A stretch of DNA of 64,000 nt from Nitrospiria bacterium (GCA_036397255.1 DASWJH010000026.1:1-64000), one strand, 5' to 3'; shown: positions 16,353-24,949, counted from the stretch's first letter. Program-made: numbers and translations. The notes: generated by a model from the letters alone, not told the origin.

Positions 16353-19300
16353 CTCGACGTGGCTTCCTCTACAATCTCTATCTCCTCCTCCGTCAACCCA
16401 TAGAGTTCGTAGACCAGTTGGTCAATCTGTTTATCGGTCGCGTCAATCTGGCGCTGGAGCCGTGTTTTGTCATCCGGGGTCTTTGCTGCTTTCAACCGCT
16501 TATGTAGATCCAGTATTTGCTCGACCAGCATCACCATTTTGTCGTGGAGATCTTTATCATAGGGGTCTGTAAAATTAATAGAGCGTAAAGGAAATGGATT
16601 TAGATACGCAGTCTTCAGTCGGAAATATCCTCCTCGCAGCGCCGTGCCCGTCTCCTTCAGGAAATAAGTAAGGACGGGGGAGTTCAGTATCGCAAGAATG
16701 AACCGTTGATCACACTGGGTATTTGGCTTAACCACGATGGCATAAGCGGTATCCAAAAGCCACCGACCTTTAGTATCCAGTGTACACGCACCACGGTTGG
16801 CTACGTCTGGAAAGACGATTTTCTCTGAAACTTCAAATCGGTTAAGGTTCTGCGGACGCCCGTAGCGATACCAACCTTTTCCTTTAAAGCGGCCTTTCTC
16901 CCGCTCATCTAATCTTGGTTTACATTCACGGAGATATTCCAGTGTCCTCGGCGCAAGAGAAGCCAGCTTCTTTTCCAAAACAAGCACGCTTTTTCCATTG
17001 ATAACTTCATAAGGGACGATAAGAAGTAACTCTTCTTCTGCTATTTCGTAGGCGCCGATGCTACGACCACGTAGAGCTGGTTTTAAAAAAGTAGACTCTA
17101 GCAAATATTCAGCGTCCTTTTCAGGGGAGTAAACGCGAACGGAATTCCCTTTCCTACCTCGGAATTCTACCAGGTAAACACTGTCTGCTCTTGTTCCTGT
17201 CCCCTGAAAGACATGCGCTATGCTATCCAACCCAGGCCATCGTTTAAGCTTTTCAAGAAATTTTCCATTAGATGAAGGAACCTCCCAAGGGCCCGCCATC
17301 AGCTTTGCGGCAAGAATTTTGGAAGTTTTCCACAAGACTGGTGCGTCTTCAGGAAGGGGGCACGGTATCCTCGAGTTATTGACTGGCCCGATGTAGCGTG
17401 CCACATCGGCTGAATCTTTTCCGTCTCGGTGTAAAAAGAGGAGACATGTATAATTCGTCGCTCCACGGAAAATCTGAAAGGCTCCAAAGTGAATAAGTCT
17501 CTCGAGGTACCTCCCTTCAGAAAGAACAGCCCGCAGATTTTCTCCCACCTGAGAATTTAAGAACTTGTTTGGAAGGATATAACCTAACTTGCCGTTTTTC
17601 TTTAGGAAGCTAAGACCTTTTTCAACGAAAATGAGGTAAATATCCCATTCCCTTGAAGATGCTGACCGATAGTGTGACCTGTATAGATCCCAAAGAACAG
17701 GATCGCTTTCCTTCAGGGTAATACTTCGCACATACGGCGGATTACCAATCACCGCATCGAAGCCGCCCGCCTTCATAATTACCGGGAACTCAGCCTTCCA
17801 GTCGAAGGCATTGACCCGTTGGACCTCTTCATCATCAAACATCGTGGTTTGGCGGTCTTCATAATAATCCGGACCTATGAGGCTATTGCCGCATTTGATG
17901 TTACTTCCCAAATCAGGCAGGGCGCGCTCCCGCCACATTCTTAACTGCTTGTTTAGCGTCTCTTGGTTCTCTCCTTCCAACACCTTGAGGAGAAGACTTA
18001 ACTTGGTCACCTCCACCGCCTGGCTGTCGATGTCCACGCCGTAGATGTTATTGAGGAGAATACGTTTCTTTTCCTGTGTGGTCAGAAACCATTGGCCGCC
18101 CGCACCCTGGTAAATTTCCTTTGTGTGCTTCTCAGACCCATCCTTCACATACCAGTCTCGATGGTAATCCAGGAGATAGGTATAAGCCCCGATGAGAAAC
18201 GAACCGGAGCCGCAGGCGGGGTCGAGAATGCGCAATTTCGAAATCTGTTTTGGGGTCATGCGCTGTAGGGGCGCACCGATGTGTGTGCCCTTGTTATTGG
18301 TGTCCGTCCTGTCAGGGCGGACACGCAGATCCGCCCCTACGATTTTTCCCACCGTATTTTTAACGATATAGTCCACAATGTAGGTTGGGGTATAGTAAAC
18401 CCCGCCGGCTTTCTTGACCTCGGGTTTTTCCTCGATCACCGCCCGATGTCCCGCCGTCAGACGGATGACCTTGCCCAGGAATTGTTCATAGACATTCCCA
18501 AGAATATCGGCGCTCAGGACCGAAAACTCATAGGGACTTTCCGGGTAATAGAGGCGTCTAATAATGTCTTTAAGGACCTTGTCGTCAATGGAGAGCATGA
18601 GGGTTAACTCATCGGGAGCTTCCGCCCTTCCCTTCTCCGGCTTGAAATGAAAGAGACCGGAGTTATACCGGTCATCTGCAAGGCCGTAAATGTACTGCAA
18701 TCGCTTATACGTGTTTTCCCCGTTGAGCAATCCCATGAGTTGTCCATAAAGCTCGATGCCGCGGTCCTCGCACATCCGCAAGAAAATGATCCGGTCGATG
18801 GTCCGTTGAACGGCGAAATTAAGGTCACACACGGAGAGGTCGGGATTGCGCAGTGCCAGATTACGAGCCAGGGAATCGCGCCAGGTTTCAATCTCGGTCA
18901 GGAACTCGGAATCAACTTCGGAAGTGCCGCGCTTTCCCTTTCTCGATACTGCAAATTTATCAAAGGAGCCTTTGAGGACGGCATCCTTAGAAAAAATGGA
19001 GGCAACCTCACTCCACCGCGCCGCATATTCATTGTAGGTAAGGTAAAGGATACGGCCTACGCTTGGTTTGTCGTTGGGTTTGGGGGGAATCCGGCAGTCG
19101 TAAACGGCAAATTCTTCAAAGTCGGTCAGGATGGAGAGCGGAAGCTTGGCACTCCAGGCATAGCGCCGAAGCTGATAGGCAGGACTGATATCGTCTTTGA
19201 TACGGATAGTCGGTTTTTTCGTTTCAAGGAAAAATTTCCGTGCCCCACCGATGCGAAAGCAATAGTCGGGGGCCTTGGTCGCGCTGCCGACCTTGATCGC

Positions 19301-19495
19301 ATCTTCATGGATGACGTCCTTGTAAGCCTCGGCATAGCCCGCTTTATTGGTCACGTCCCATCCAAGTGCCTCGAAGAAGGGATCGATGAACTCGCGTCGA
19401 AGCTGGGTCTCATTATAGGCCGGACTACGGTAGGATTCGATATTCTGCTCGAACCGATTGACCAACTCGATGACGGCTTGAGGGGGTTGAGCCAT
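16349..19495 (-). CDS. Type IIG restriction-modification enzyme (nuclease-methyltransferase-specificity fusion)
   Basis: This 1048-residue single-chain enzyme has an N-terminal PD-(D/E)xK nuclease of the type-I R-subunit style (APDYCFRIG...FFLETKKP, residues about 80-95). It also has an N6-adenine methyltransferase with motif I ILDPACGSGSFLIGAY and motif IV DAVIGNPPYVR. The C-terminus is a TaqI-like target-recognition region ending in a coiled tail. Such enzymes both cut and methylate asymmetric sites. A 78-base REP palindrome (18264-18341) is translated in frame between GVYYTPTYIVDYIVKNTVGK and MTPKQISKLRILDP, adding about 26 residues. All motifs are otherwise intact. It is the first gene of an operon with the SIR2-like gene. 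Confidence 0.92.
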   Translation of the reverse strand: MAQPPQAVIELVNRFEQNIESYRSPAYNETQLRREFIDPFFEALGWDVTNKAGYAEAYKDVIHEDAIKVGSATKAPDYCFRIGGARKFFLETKKPTIRIKDDISPAYQLRRYAWSAKLPLSILTDFEEFAVYDCRIPPKPNDKPSVGRILYLTYNEYAARWSEVASIFSKDAVLKGSFDKFAVSRKGKRGTSEVDSEFLTEIETWRDSLARNLALRNPDLSVCDLNFAVQRTIDRIIFLRMCEDRGIELYGQLMGLLNGENTYKRLQYIYGLADDRYNSGLFHFKPEKGRAEAPDELTLMLSIDDKVLKDIIRRLYYPESPYEFSVLSADILGNVYEQFLGKVIRLTAGHRAVIEEKPEVKKAGGVYYTPTYIVDYIVKNTVGKIVGADLRVRPDRTDTNNKGTHIGAPLQRMTPKQISKLRILDPACGSGSFLIGAYTYLLDYHRDWYVKDGSEKHTKEIYQGAGGQWFLTTQEKKRILLNNIYGVDIDSQAVEVTKLSLLLKVLEGENQETLNKQLRMWRERALPDLGSNIKCGNSLIGPDYYEDRQTTMFDDEEVQRVNAFDWKAEFPVIMKAGGFDAVIGNPPYVRSITLKESDPVLWDLYRSHYRSASSREWDIYLIFVEKGLSFLKKNGKLGYILPNKFLNSQVGENLRAVLSEGRYLERLIHFGAFQIFRGATNYTCLLFLHRDGKDSADVARYIGPVNNSRIPCPLPEDAPVLWKTSKILAAKLMAGPWEVPSSNGKFLEKLKRWPGLDSIAHVFQGTGTRADSVYLVEFRGRKGNSVRVYSPEKDAEYLLESTFLKPALRGRSIGAYEIAEEELLLIVPYEVINGKSVLVLEKKLASLAPRTLEYLRECKPRLDEREKGRFKGKGWYRYGRPQNLNRFEVSEKIVFPDVANRGACTLDTKGRWLLDTAYAIVVKPNTQCDQRFILAILNSPVLTYFLKETGTALRGGYFRLKTAYLNPFPLRSINFTDPYDKDLHDKMVMLVEQILDLHKRLKAAKTPDDKTRLQRQIDATDKQIDQLVYELYGLTEEEIEIVEEATSR
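18264..18341. repeat. REP palindrome translated in frame within the type IIG enzyme
   Basis: The arms are GTAGGGGCGCACCGATGTG and GCAGATCCGCCCCTAC, with a second internal pair (GTCCGTCCTG, CAGGGCGGAC). The coding strand reads it as GADLRVRPDRTDTNNKGTHI and continues GAPLQ. It is closely similar to the element at 19853-19930. It contains no in-frame stop and keeps the frame of the enzyme. Confidence 0.8.
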
Positions 19496-19565
19496 AGTTA
19501 AACTTTACGCCTTCCTGTGCTTGATTATTGAGAGTTGCAAAACTAATGTCCTATGGTCAACTGCT

Positions 19566-19628
19566 GGCCACCCCCTCTCCCTCCCCTCTCCCCCTCGAAG
19601 GGGGAGAGGATAAAGGTGAGGGGGATTG
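19566..19628. repeat. Large inverted repeat of CCCTCTCC type
   Basis: A long hairpin lies just upstream of the restriction gene. The left arm contains CCCCTCTCCCTCCCC and CTCTCCCCCT, the centre is CGAA, and the right arm contains AGGGGGAGAGG and GGTGAGGGGG. This type of element is dispersed in many bacterial genomes and carries no gene. It could also fold in RNA, but no U-run follows on either strand. Confidence 0.7.
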
Positions 19629-19754
19629 AATTGATGAGGAAGAGGACACTAGAAATGCAGTTCTCAATAGTATGAATTATTCTAACAATATGAAATTACA
19701 GGTATAAATGTCAAACGGTGGAAAAATTTGTAAATTTTCTATCGGGCTCTTCTA

Positions 19755-20010
19755 TTGAGGTTTTCTTCATCCGTTCCCCCATTCATGGGATTGTCACGGA
19801 TATATTGTCGGATGCGGTTTAATTCATCTTCATTGCGGATGATGTGTTCGAGGGTGGGGCGCACCAATGTGTGCGCCATCATTATCGATACCCGTCCCAT
19901 CGGGGCGGACACACAGGTCCGCCCCTGCGATTACAATGATGCGGTAAATGTGATCGGACATAATCATCAAATCATCCGTCACAACATTTATAAAATAATT
20001 TGAAAAAACA
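19755..20010 (-). pseudogene. Degraded RAYT transposase fragment carrying a REP element
   Basis: On the minus strand the sequence encodes VVTDDLMIMSDHIYRIIVIA, which aligns with VGTDASIVMPNHVHGIVVF of the intact RAYT. A REP element follows, then HIIRNEDELNRIRQYIRDNP, matching HILRTEDDLNRIRQYIRDNP. The HUH histidines are altered (SDHIYR for PNHVHG), the segment around the catalytic tyrosine is deleted and the N-terminus is missing. It is a decayed second copy of the same transposase family. Confidence 0.75.
19853..19930. repeat. REP palindrome inside the RAYT remnant
   Basis: The arms are GGTGGGGCGCACCAATGTG and CACAGGTCCGCCCCTGC, with internal arms CCCGTCCCATC and GGGGCGGAC. It is the closest relative of the element inside the type IIG gene. 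It sits in the same part of the transposase frame as the REP in the intact RAYT. Confidence 0.75.
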
Positions 20011-20064
20011 GGCCGCATGCACTAGACTGATCTCCATGAATCCTCATTTTTAAAGGAGAACCCG

Positions 20065-21597
20065 TTGAAAACGTTAGAAACATTAAAGGAACTTACCTCT
20101 TTCTTACTCGAGATTCAACACATCTCCAGTGCAGCAGCCGTTCTTTCCTGGGACCAGGAGACCTACATGCCCCCGGGAGGTGCGGAAGCCCGAGCCGATC
20201 AGCTTGCTACGCTTCAAGGCATTGCCCATCAGCAATTCATATCGCCAAAAATGGAAAATCTCCTTTCCCAATGGATCGATTTAAAAACCGGGGCGTTATT
20301 GGAAAACGCTGATGAGGCTTGGGATCTCCAATCAAAAGCCCTTTTGAGAGAGACCTGGAGAGACTACTCCAAGGCCAAAAAACTTCCCTTGGATTTTGTA
20401 AAACGAATGGAAAAAGAAACCTCCCTTGCTCTTCAGGTTTGGGTGGAGGCCAGGGAAAAAAATAATTATTCCCTTTTTAAGTCACACCTTTCAACCATTA
20501 TTAAATTAAAAAAGGAGGAATCGGATTATCGAGGATATACCGAATCTCCCTATGATGCTCTGCTGGATACCTATGAACCGGGAACAAAGGCCTCACAAAT
20601 TGCCCCTCTTTTTGATTCTTTAAAAAAGAGCATTCTTCCCTTATTGGAAAAAGTTCGGCAGGCTGCTCACCCGCCCAAAGATGAAATCCTCTTTGTCTCT
20701 TATCAACCGGATCGCCAACTGGAATTTGGGCATAAGGTTTTAAAAGCCATGGGATATGATTTTTCCCGTGGACGCCAGGATCTTTCCCATCATCCCTTTA
20801 CAACCTCCTTCCACCCAACTGACGTTCGGATTACCACACGGATCTTTGAGAAAGGACTTCCCTCCGCCCTATTTGGATCTATCCATGAAGGGGGGCATGC
20901 CCTTTATGACCAGGGACTGGACCCCAAGTTTTTCGGGACTCCCCTAGGGGAATTCTTATCATTGGGTATTCATGAAAGCCAATCCCGTCTCTGGGAAAAT
21001 TGTGTAGGACGATCAAAAAGCTTTTGGAAATTTTTTTTTCCTTATCTTCAAAATACCTTTCCGGATCAGCTTTCCAAAATTGACCTTCAAACCTTTTACG
21101 GGGCCATAAACCTGATTAAGCCCTCCTTGATCCGCGTTGAGGCGGACGAATTGACCTACAACCTTCATATCCTGTTGCGCTTTGAAATTGAAAAAGAGGT
21201 CATTGAGGGAAATCTTGAGGTGAACGAAATTCCCTCGGCTTGGAATTCTCGAATGAAGACCTATCTGGGGATCGTACCGGAGAAAGAAAGTGAGGGCCCG
21301 CTTCAAGATATTCACTGGGCCCATGGCTCCTTTGGTTATTTTCCCACCTATACCCTAGGAAACCTTTATTCCGTTCAATTTTTCAATCAGGCCAAAAAAG
21401 AACTTCCAGATTTACTGGATCAGATTGAAAAAGGGAACCTTCTTCCATTAAAGAAATGGCTCAATCAAAAAATTCATTGTTGGGGAAGGACGTTTCCCAC
21501 TGAAGAACTTGTAAGAAGGGTTACGGGGGAACCTCTCAACCCCAGTTATTTTATTCGGTATTTGGAAGAAAAAGTAAAAGAGATCTATCATGATTAA
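20065..21597 (+). CDS. Carboxypeptidase Taq, M32 metallopeptidase
   Basis: This 510-residue zinc carboxypeptidase is cytosolic and removes C-terminal residues with broad specificity. It has the M32 motifs: HEGGHALYDQG near residue 275 (HExxH zinc ligands), GIHESQSRLWENCVGRS further on (third ligand region) and the family segment IRVEADELTYNLHILLRFEI. The start is a TTG at 20065 with a strong AAAGGAG site 6-9 bases upstream; no ATG lies nearby. Length is standard. It is a plus-strand gene following the repeat island, with an SDR gene 60 bases downstream. Confidence 0.93.
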   Translation: MKTLETLKELTSFLLEIQHISSAAAVLSWDQETYMPPGGAEARADQLATLQGIAHQQFISPKMENLLSQWIDLKTGALLENADEAWDLQSKALLRETWRDYSKAKKLPLDFVKRMEKETSLALQVWVEAREKNNYSLFKSHLSTIIKLKKEESDYRGYTESPYDALLDTYEPGTKASQIAPLFDSLKKSILPLLEKVRQAAHPPKDEILFVSYQPDRQLEFGHKVLKAMGYDFSRGRQDLSHHPFTTSFHPTDVRITTRIFEKGLPSALFGSIHEGGHALYDQGLDPKFFGTPLGEFLSLGIHESQSRLWENCVGRSKSFWKFFFPYLQNTFPDQLSKIDLQTFYGAINLIKPSLIRVEADELTYNLHILLRFEIEKEVIEGNLEVNEIPSAWNSRMKTYLGIVPEKESEGPLQDIHWAHGSFGYFPTYTLGNLYSVQFFNQAKKELPDLLDQIEKGNLLPLKKWLNQKIHCWGRTFPTEELVRRVTGEPLNPSYFIRYLEEKVKEIYHD

Positions 21598-21658
21598 AAG
21601 TCAATAAAAACTCCAGGAACGGATGTTCGTCTTTTCCCTATATCCCATGAATTGAGAA

Positions 21659-22486
21659 ATGTTTAAACCCAATCTATTTAAAAACAAAACCATCGTTACT
21701 ACCGGCGGAGGAAGCGGACTGGGAAAAGCCATGGCAGAAGAATTGCTGGGGTTAGGAGCCAACTTGGTTTTGATAGGCCGAACCTCGAAACGGTTAGAAA
21801 AAACAGCTCACGAATTGGGCTCTGAGGAAAACATTTTAACTCTCCCCTTGGATGTTCGGGATGCGGAAGGAGTAAAAAAGGGGATGGGAAAAGCCATGGA
21901 ACGGTTTGGGAAAATTGATGGGCTCATCAACAATGCTGCGGGGAATTTTTTATGTCCTACCGAAAACCTGAGCATCAATGGTTTTAATGCAATTGTGAAC
22001 ACGGTTCTCAATGGGACTTTTTATTGTACCTTGTCGGTGGGGAAACATATGATCCAAACGGGGGGAGGCGTGATTTTAAATATCCTCGCAAATTATGCGG
22101 AAACGGGGGCCAGCTATGTTATACCCTCTGCAGTTGCTAAAGCGGGGGTGTTAAATTTGACCCGTTCTTTGGCTGTGGAATGGGGAAAATTCAATATCAG
22201 ACTGAATGCAATTGCCCCAGGACCCACCCCAACCGAGGGAGCTTGGAAAGCACTTATGCCCGATCCCACCATTGAAGAAATGACTCTTTCAGGAATTCCC
22301 TTAAAACGATTTGGTCAACCAAAAGAAATGGCCTTGTTGGCCTGCTATTTACTGTCCGATGCCGCGGCCTACATTACGGGAAACTGCGTCCTAATCGATG
22401 GGGGGCAATCCCTATCCGACAATCCTTTTAACCGTCTTGCTGTCCAGCATCCTGACCTTTTAAAGGCTTTTTTAAAAGAAAAATAA
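21659..22486 (+). CDS. SDR-family oxidoreductase, 2,4-dienoyl-CoA reductase-like
   Basis: This 275-residue Rossmann dehydrogenase has the cofactor loop TTGGGSGLGKAMAEEL and the NNAAG motif. It matches the 2,4-dienoyl-CoA reductase/peroxisomal DECR subgroup (NNAAGNFLCPTENLSINGF; NTVLNGTFYCTLSVGKHM). As in that subgroup, the classical YxxxK is replaced: the lysine is in SAVAKAGVLNLTRSLAVEWG. Predicted role is NADPH-dependent reduction of dienoyl- or enoyl-CoA in fatty-acid metabolism. No other fatty-acid genes are nearby. The ATG at 21659 follows a weak ribosome-binding site. Confidence 0.85.
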   Translation: MFKPNLFKNKTIVTTGGGSGLGKAMAEELLGLGANLVLIGRTSKRLEKTAHELGSEENILTLPLDVRDAEGVKKGMGKAMERFGKIDGLINNAAGNFLCPTENLSINGFNAIVNTVLNGTFYCTLSVGKHMIQTGGGVILNILANYAETGASYVIPSAVAKAGVLNLTRSLAVEWGKFNIRLNAIAPGPTPTEGAWKALMPDPTIEEMTLSGIPLKRFGQPKEMALLACYLLSDAAAYITGNCVLIDGGQSLSDNPFNRLAVQHPDLLKAFLKEK

Positions 22487-22504
22487 AGAAGAGGCTCCTG
22501 CCAT

Positions 22505-22864
22505 TTACTGTACCAGCAATTGGCCCCCAACATGTCCCTTGTGGAGATGGCAAAAGTACCGATAAACCCCTGCTTTAGCAGGTTTGAGGGAAATTTCCTT
22601 AGATCCGCCTGCCTTAATGACCTCTTTCACATCAAGGCCTTCGATGGTAAACCCATGCTCCTTGTTCACCAGGTTATTCAGGCTTAGTTTGACTTCTTTG
22701 CCTTTTTCAACAATGATCGTTGAAGGCAGCCAAATATTTCCCCCTTCACCCACCAAAACCGAAATCAATTTAAAATCTTCATCGGCGTGAGCATTAAGGG
22801 GAAAAAAGGAAAGGGATATCAGGAATGCCCCAATAAACGCTTTCTGGATTGTGTTTCCAAACAT
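22505..22864 (-). CDS. Secreted cupredoxin, nitrosocyanin-like
   Basis: From the ATG at 22862-22864, which follows a strong AAGGAGG site, this is a 119-residue protein with a signal peptide ending near LNAHA and one cupredoxin domain. Key segments are STIIVEKGKEVKLSLNNL, KEHGFTIEGLDVKEVIKAGG and YRYFCHLHKGHVGGQLLV. The last holds Cys and His copper ligands, with His or Glu of KEHGF as a further ligand. The EVIKAGG segment and the C-x-L-H...H pattern resemble nitrosocyanin more than plastocyanin. Likely periplasmic electron transfer or copper redox role. A longer upstream in-frame start is less likely. Confidence 0.8.
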   Translation of the reverse strand: MFGNTIQKAFIGAFLISLSFFPLNAHADEDFKLISVLVGEGGNIWLPSTIIVEKGKEVKLSLNNLVNKEHGFTIEGLDVKEVIKAGGSKEISLKPAKAGVYRYFCHLHKGHVGGQLLVQ

Positions 22865-23208
22865 GAGTATCCTCCTTTTCTTTAGGGTTGGGCGCTTGTT
22901 TATCATGGATCATTGATCAGAGTCAATATTCCTTTATCAAGGGGCAATTCTAATTTCATTAAGGGTGAAAGCCACCTATCCTATTCCAAAAACCTGTATT
23001 TTTATTTTTTAAAAGATTAACCTTTAAAAAAGGGTCTGTGAGAAAAAAAGTTTTCATCATACATTAGGTTTGACAGGAAAATTCAATTTCGCTATGTTCA
23101 ATTACACACTTAAATTTTTAAAATAGGTTTTTATCTTAACCTGTTATTTTTACAACAGATTTTAGTTTTTTTTCAATCCATTTTGAATTAAATGGGGAGG
23201 TATACTGG
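22865..23208. other. Divergent intergenic region between cupredoxin and SMR genes
   Basis: The 344 bases are A/T-rich and should carry promoters for both divergent genes. I see TTGACA on the plus strand in TTTGACAGGAAAATTC (about 23069-23084) without a clear -10, and no riboswitch or small gene. A GGGGAGG site at 23192-23198 serves the SMR gene. Confidence 0.4.
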
Positions 23209-23541
23209 ATGAGCTGGTTTTTCCTTTTACTCGCGATCCTATTGGAGGTAGCCGGAACCGTATCAATGAAAATATCTCATGGTTTTACAAAAATAACCCC
23301 CTCTTTATTCATTTTCATTTTTTATGGGTTAAGCTTCGGATCATTAACCGTAGCCCTCAAAACCATTAATCTCAGCATTGCCTACGCACTTTGGGCAGGA
23401 ATTGGAACCGCATTAATTGCTGGGGTGGGAATATTTTGGTTTAAAGAGCCCGCAACCAGCTTGAAACTACTTTCTTTGGGCCTAATTATCCTGGGTGTCA
23501 TTGGTTTAAACCTGGGTGAAGCGACTCAAAACATGAGGTAG
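23209..23541 (+). CDS. Small multidrug resistance (SMR) family transporter
   Basis: This 110-residue protein has four membrane spans. The opening MSWFFLLLAILLEVAGTVSM contains the conserved membrane-embedded Glu. The segment NLSIAYALWAGIGTALIAGV holds the conserved YAxWxGxGT motif of SMR proteins. They work as dual-topology dimers exchanging protons for quaternary ammonium or guanidinium compounds. The substrate class (EmrE-like or Gdx-like) cannot be settled here. The ATG at 23209 follows GGGGAGG. It is followed after 2 bases by a DUF1835 gene, so they are co-transcribed. Confidence 0.92.
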   Translation: MSWFFLLLAILLEVAGTVSMKISHGFTKITPSLFIFIFYGLSFGSLTVALKTINLSIAYALWAGIGTALIAGVGIFWFKEPATSLKLLSLGLIILGVIGLNLGEATQNMR

Positions 23542-23543
23542 CC

Positions 23544-24503
23544 ATGTTACACATTCGTTGTGGCGATGATATATTGTACAAATTAAAAGAGGTAAACTTT
23601 CCCGGGAAATACATGAAGTGGGCGGATCCTCTATGCCAGGGCCCGACCCCATCCGGGCTAACCCGCGAACAATGGAGGGCAACCCGTGCTAAATTTGCCT
23701 CGGATTTCTATAATATAACTTTAGATTATGCTTTAAATTGCCTCTCTCAACAGGATGAAAATTTAAAAGAATTTTTAAACCACAAAGAAGTCATCCTTTG
23801 GTTTGAACATGGCCTATTTGATCAAATTATTCTCATCTATCTTTTGAATTGGTTTTCACAACAGGCATTAGGAAAAACCAAAATTGAACTCATTTATTCC
23901 GGAAAACATTTAGGGAATATGAATTCAAAAAATTTGAAGATCCTATTTGAAAAAAAGCACCCCGTCACCCCTCAGGAATTTGAATTGGCCCAAAAAACAT
24001 GGAAAGCGTTTTGCTCTTCAAACCCTTCCAAAATCCAAAGCATAACCAAGCAGGATTCTTCTTCCCTTCCCTATCTAAAAGGGGCCTTAATTCGACATCT
24101 TCAACAATTCCCCTCAAAACAAAATGGATTGAATTTAACCGAACGCTTTTCCCTGGAGGTCATTTCAATGGGAGAATACCAACCCTTTCGCATTTTTGAA
24201 GCAGTTCAAAAGAAAGAGGAGAATCCATGGTTGGGGATAACAATGTTTTGGCCATATTTACAGCATCTGGCCACAGGGGATGAACCTCTCCTTTCAATTC
24301 GGGGAGATGGACAATGGCGAAGTTTGGGAAAGCCCCATTCAAAATTAACCGTTCAGATGACACAAAAAGGCCGTGAGATATTGTCGGGAAGGAGCGATAA
24401 TATCAAAGAAAATGGGATTGCCCGTTGGTTAGGGGGCGTTCACCTCTTTGGAGACGAGGCCGAATGGCGCTGGGACTCCTCTACTCAAACACTGGTTCAT
24501 TGA
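23544..24503 (+). CDS. DUF1835 family protein
   Basis: This 319-residue soluble protein starts MLHIRCGDDILYKLKEVNFP. It has the family pattern of an N-terminal GD(D/S) turn, WADPLCQGPTPSGLTREQWR and WFEHGLFDQIILIYLLNWFS, the last being an acidic H/D motif region. The C-terminal third (ITMFWPYLQHLATGDEPLLS; KGREILSGRSDNI) looks like a winged-helix-like module. Function of the family is unknown. It begins 2 bases after the SMR transporter stop, suggesting a shared transcript. Confidence 0.7.
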   Translation: MLHIRCGDDILYKLKEVNFPGKYMKWADPLCQGPTPSGLTREQWRATRAKFASDFYNITLDYALNCLSQQDENLKEFLNHKEVILWFEHGLFDQIILIYLLNWFSQQALGKTKIELIYSGKHLGNMNSKNLKILFEKKHPVTPQEFELAQKTWKAFCSSNPSKIQSITKQDSSSLPYLKGALIRHLQQFPSKQNGLNLTERFSLEVISMGEYQPFRIFEAVQKKEENPWLGITMFWPYLQHLATGDEPLLSIRGDGQWRSLGKPHSKLTVQMTQKGREILSGRSDNIKENGIARWLGGVHLFGDEAEWRWDSSTQTLVH

Positions 24504-24949
24504 TCCCAATACACAAAATTGGCATACTCAAACTGCTCATTTTGAGATTCATTGGAACTCGAAAAATATTCAGTACCTATTTCCCCCCCCTTTATCATTT
24601 CATGGCCAAACTCCTGGGTTGTGTTGTTTGACAGGAAAAAATGGGCTCCATAGGCTCATAGAAATTCATTGAAAAGAATAGATCTGTGGATTTAACCCAT
24701 TCCTATGAACCCGGAATTCCCCAATGGAAAGTGTCTGCGGTGAATGAAATCCCGGTAAAAGAGATGATTTTTACCTTGTTGGTAATTGACGTTTATGAAA
24801 TAGTTACCCAAAATCCCCATTAAGCGATATAATTAAAAATATTTATGGGAATAAAAAAGTGACCTTTTTCCCAAGGTGGCATGTGTGGCAATGCGACCGG
24901 GGGTCAAAACGCTAAACAACCAAAAAGCAATGACAAACAAGGAGGAAAA
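24504..24949. other. Intergenic region with only a gene fragment
   Basis: About 446 bases separate the DUF1835 gene from the CBS-domain gene. The only protein-like signal is a 45-codon fragment (24686-24823, listed separately). The rest is A/T-rich, with the CBS gene promoter presumably near 24820-24930. Confidence 0.4.
24686..24823 (+). pseudogene. Fragment resembling the start of a cyclase-family (kynurenine formamidase-like) protein
   Basis: From a GTG at 24686 the frame reads VDLTHSYEPGIPQWK, which resembles the opening DLTH...PGIP.W of cyclase-family hydrolases. It then loses similarity and stops after 45 codons (ending EIVTQNPH). No ribosome-binding site is visible. It may be the residue of a deleted gene, or chance. 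Confidence 0.3.

Noticed and set aside
18647-19501. 284-codon plus-strand frame opposite the restriction gene
   Set aside because: Antisense shadow of a strongly conserved coding region (nuclease and methyltransferase part); no protein family seen.
24880-24905. Possible sigma-54 promoter (TGGCATG...GCAATGC) before the CBS gene
   Set aside because: The spacing between the GG and GC elements is wrong for a -24/-12 promoter.
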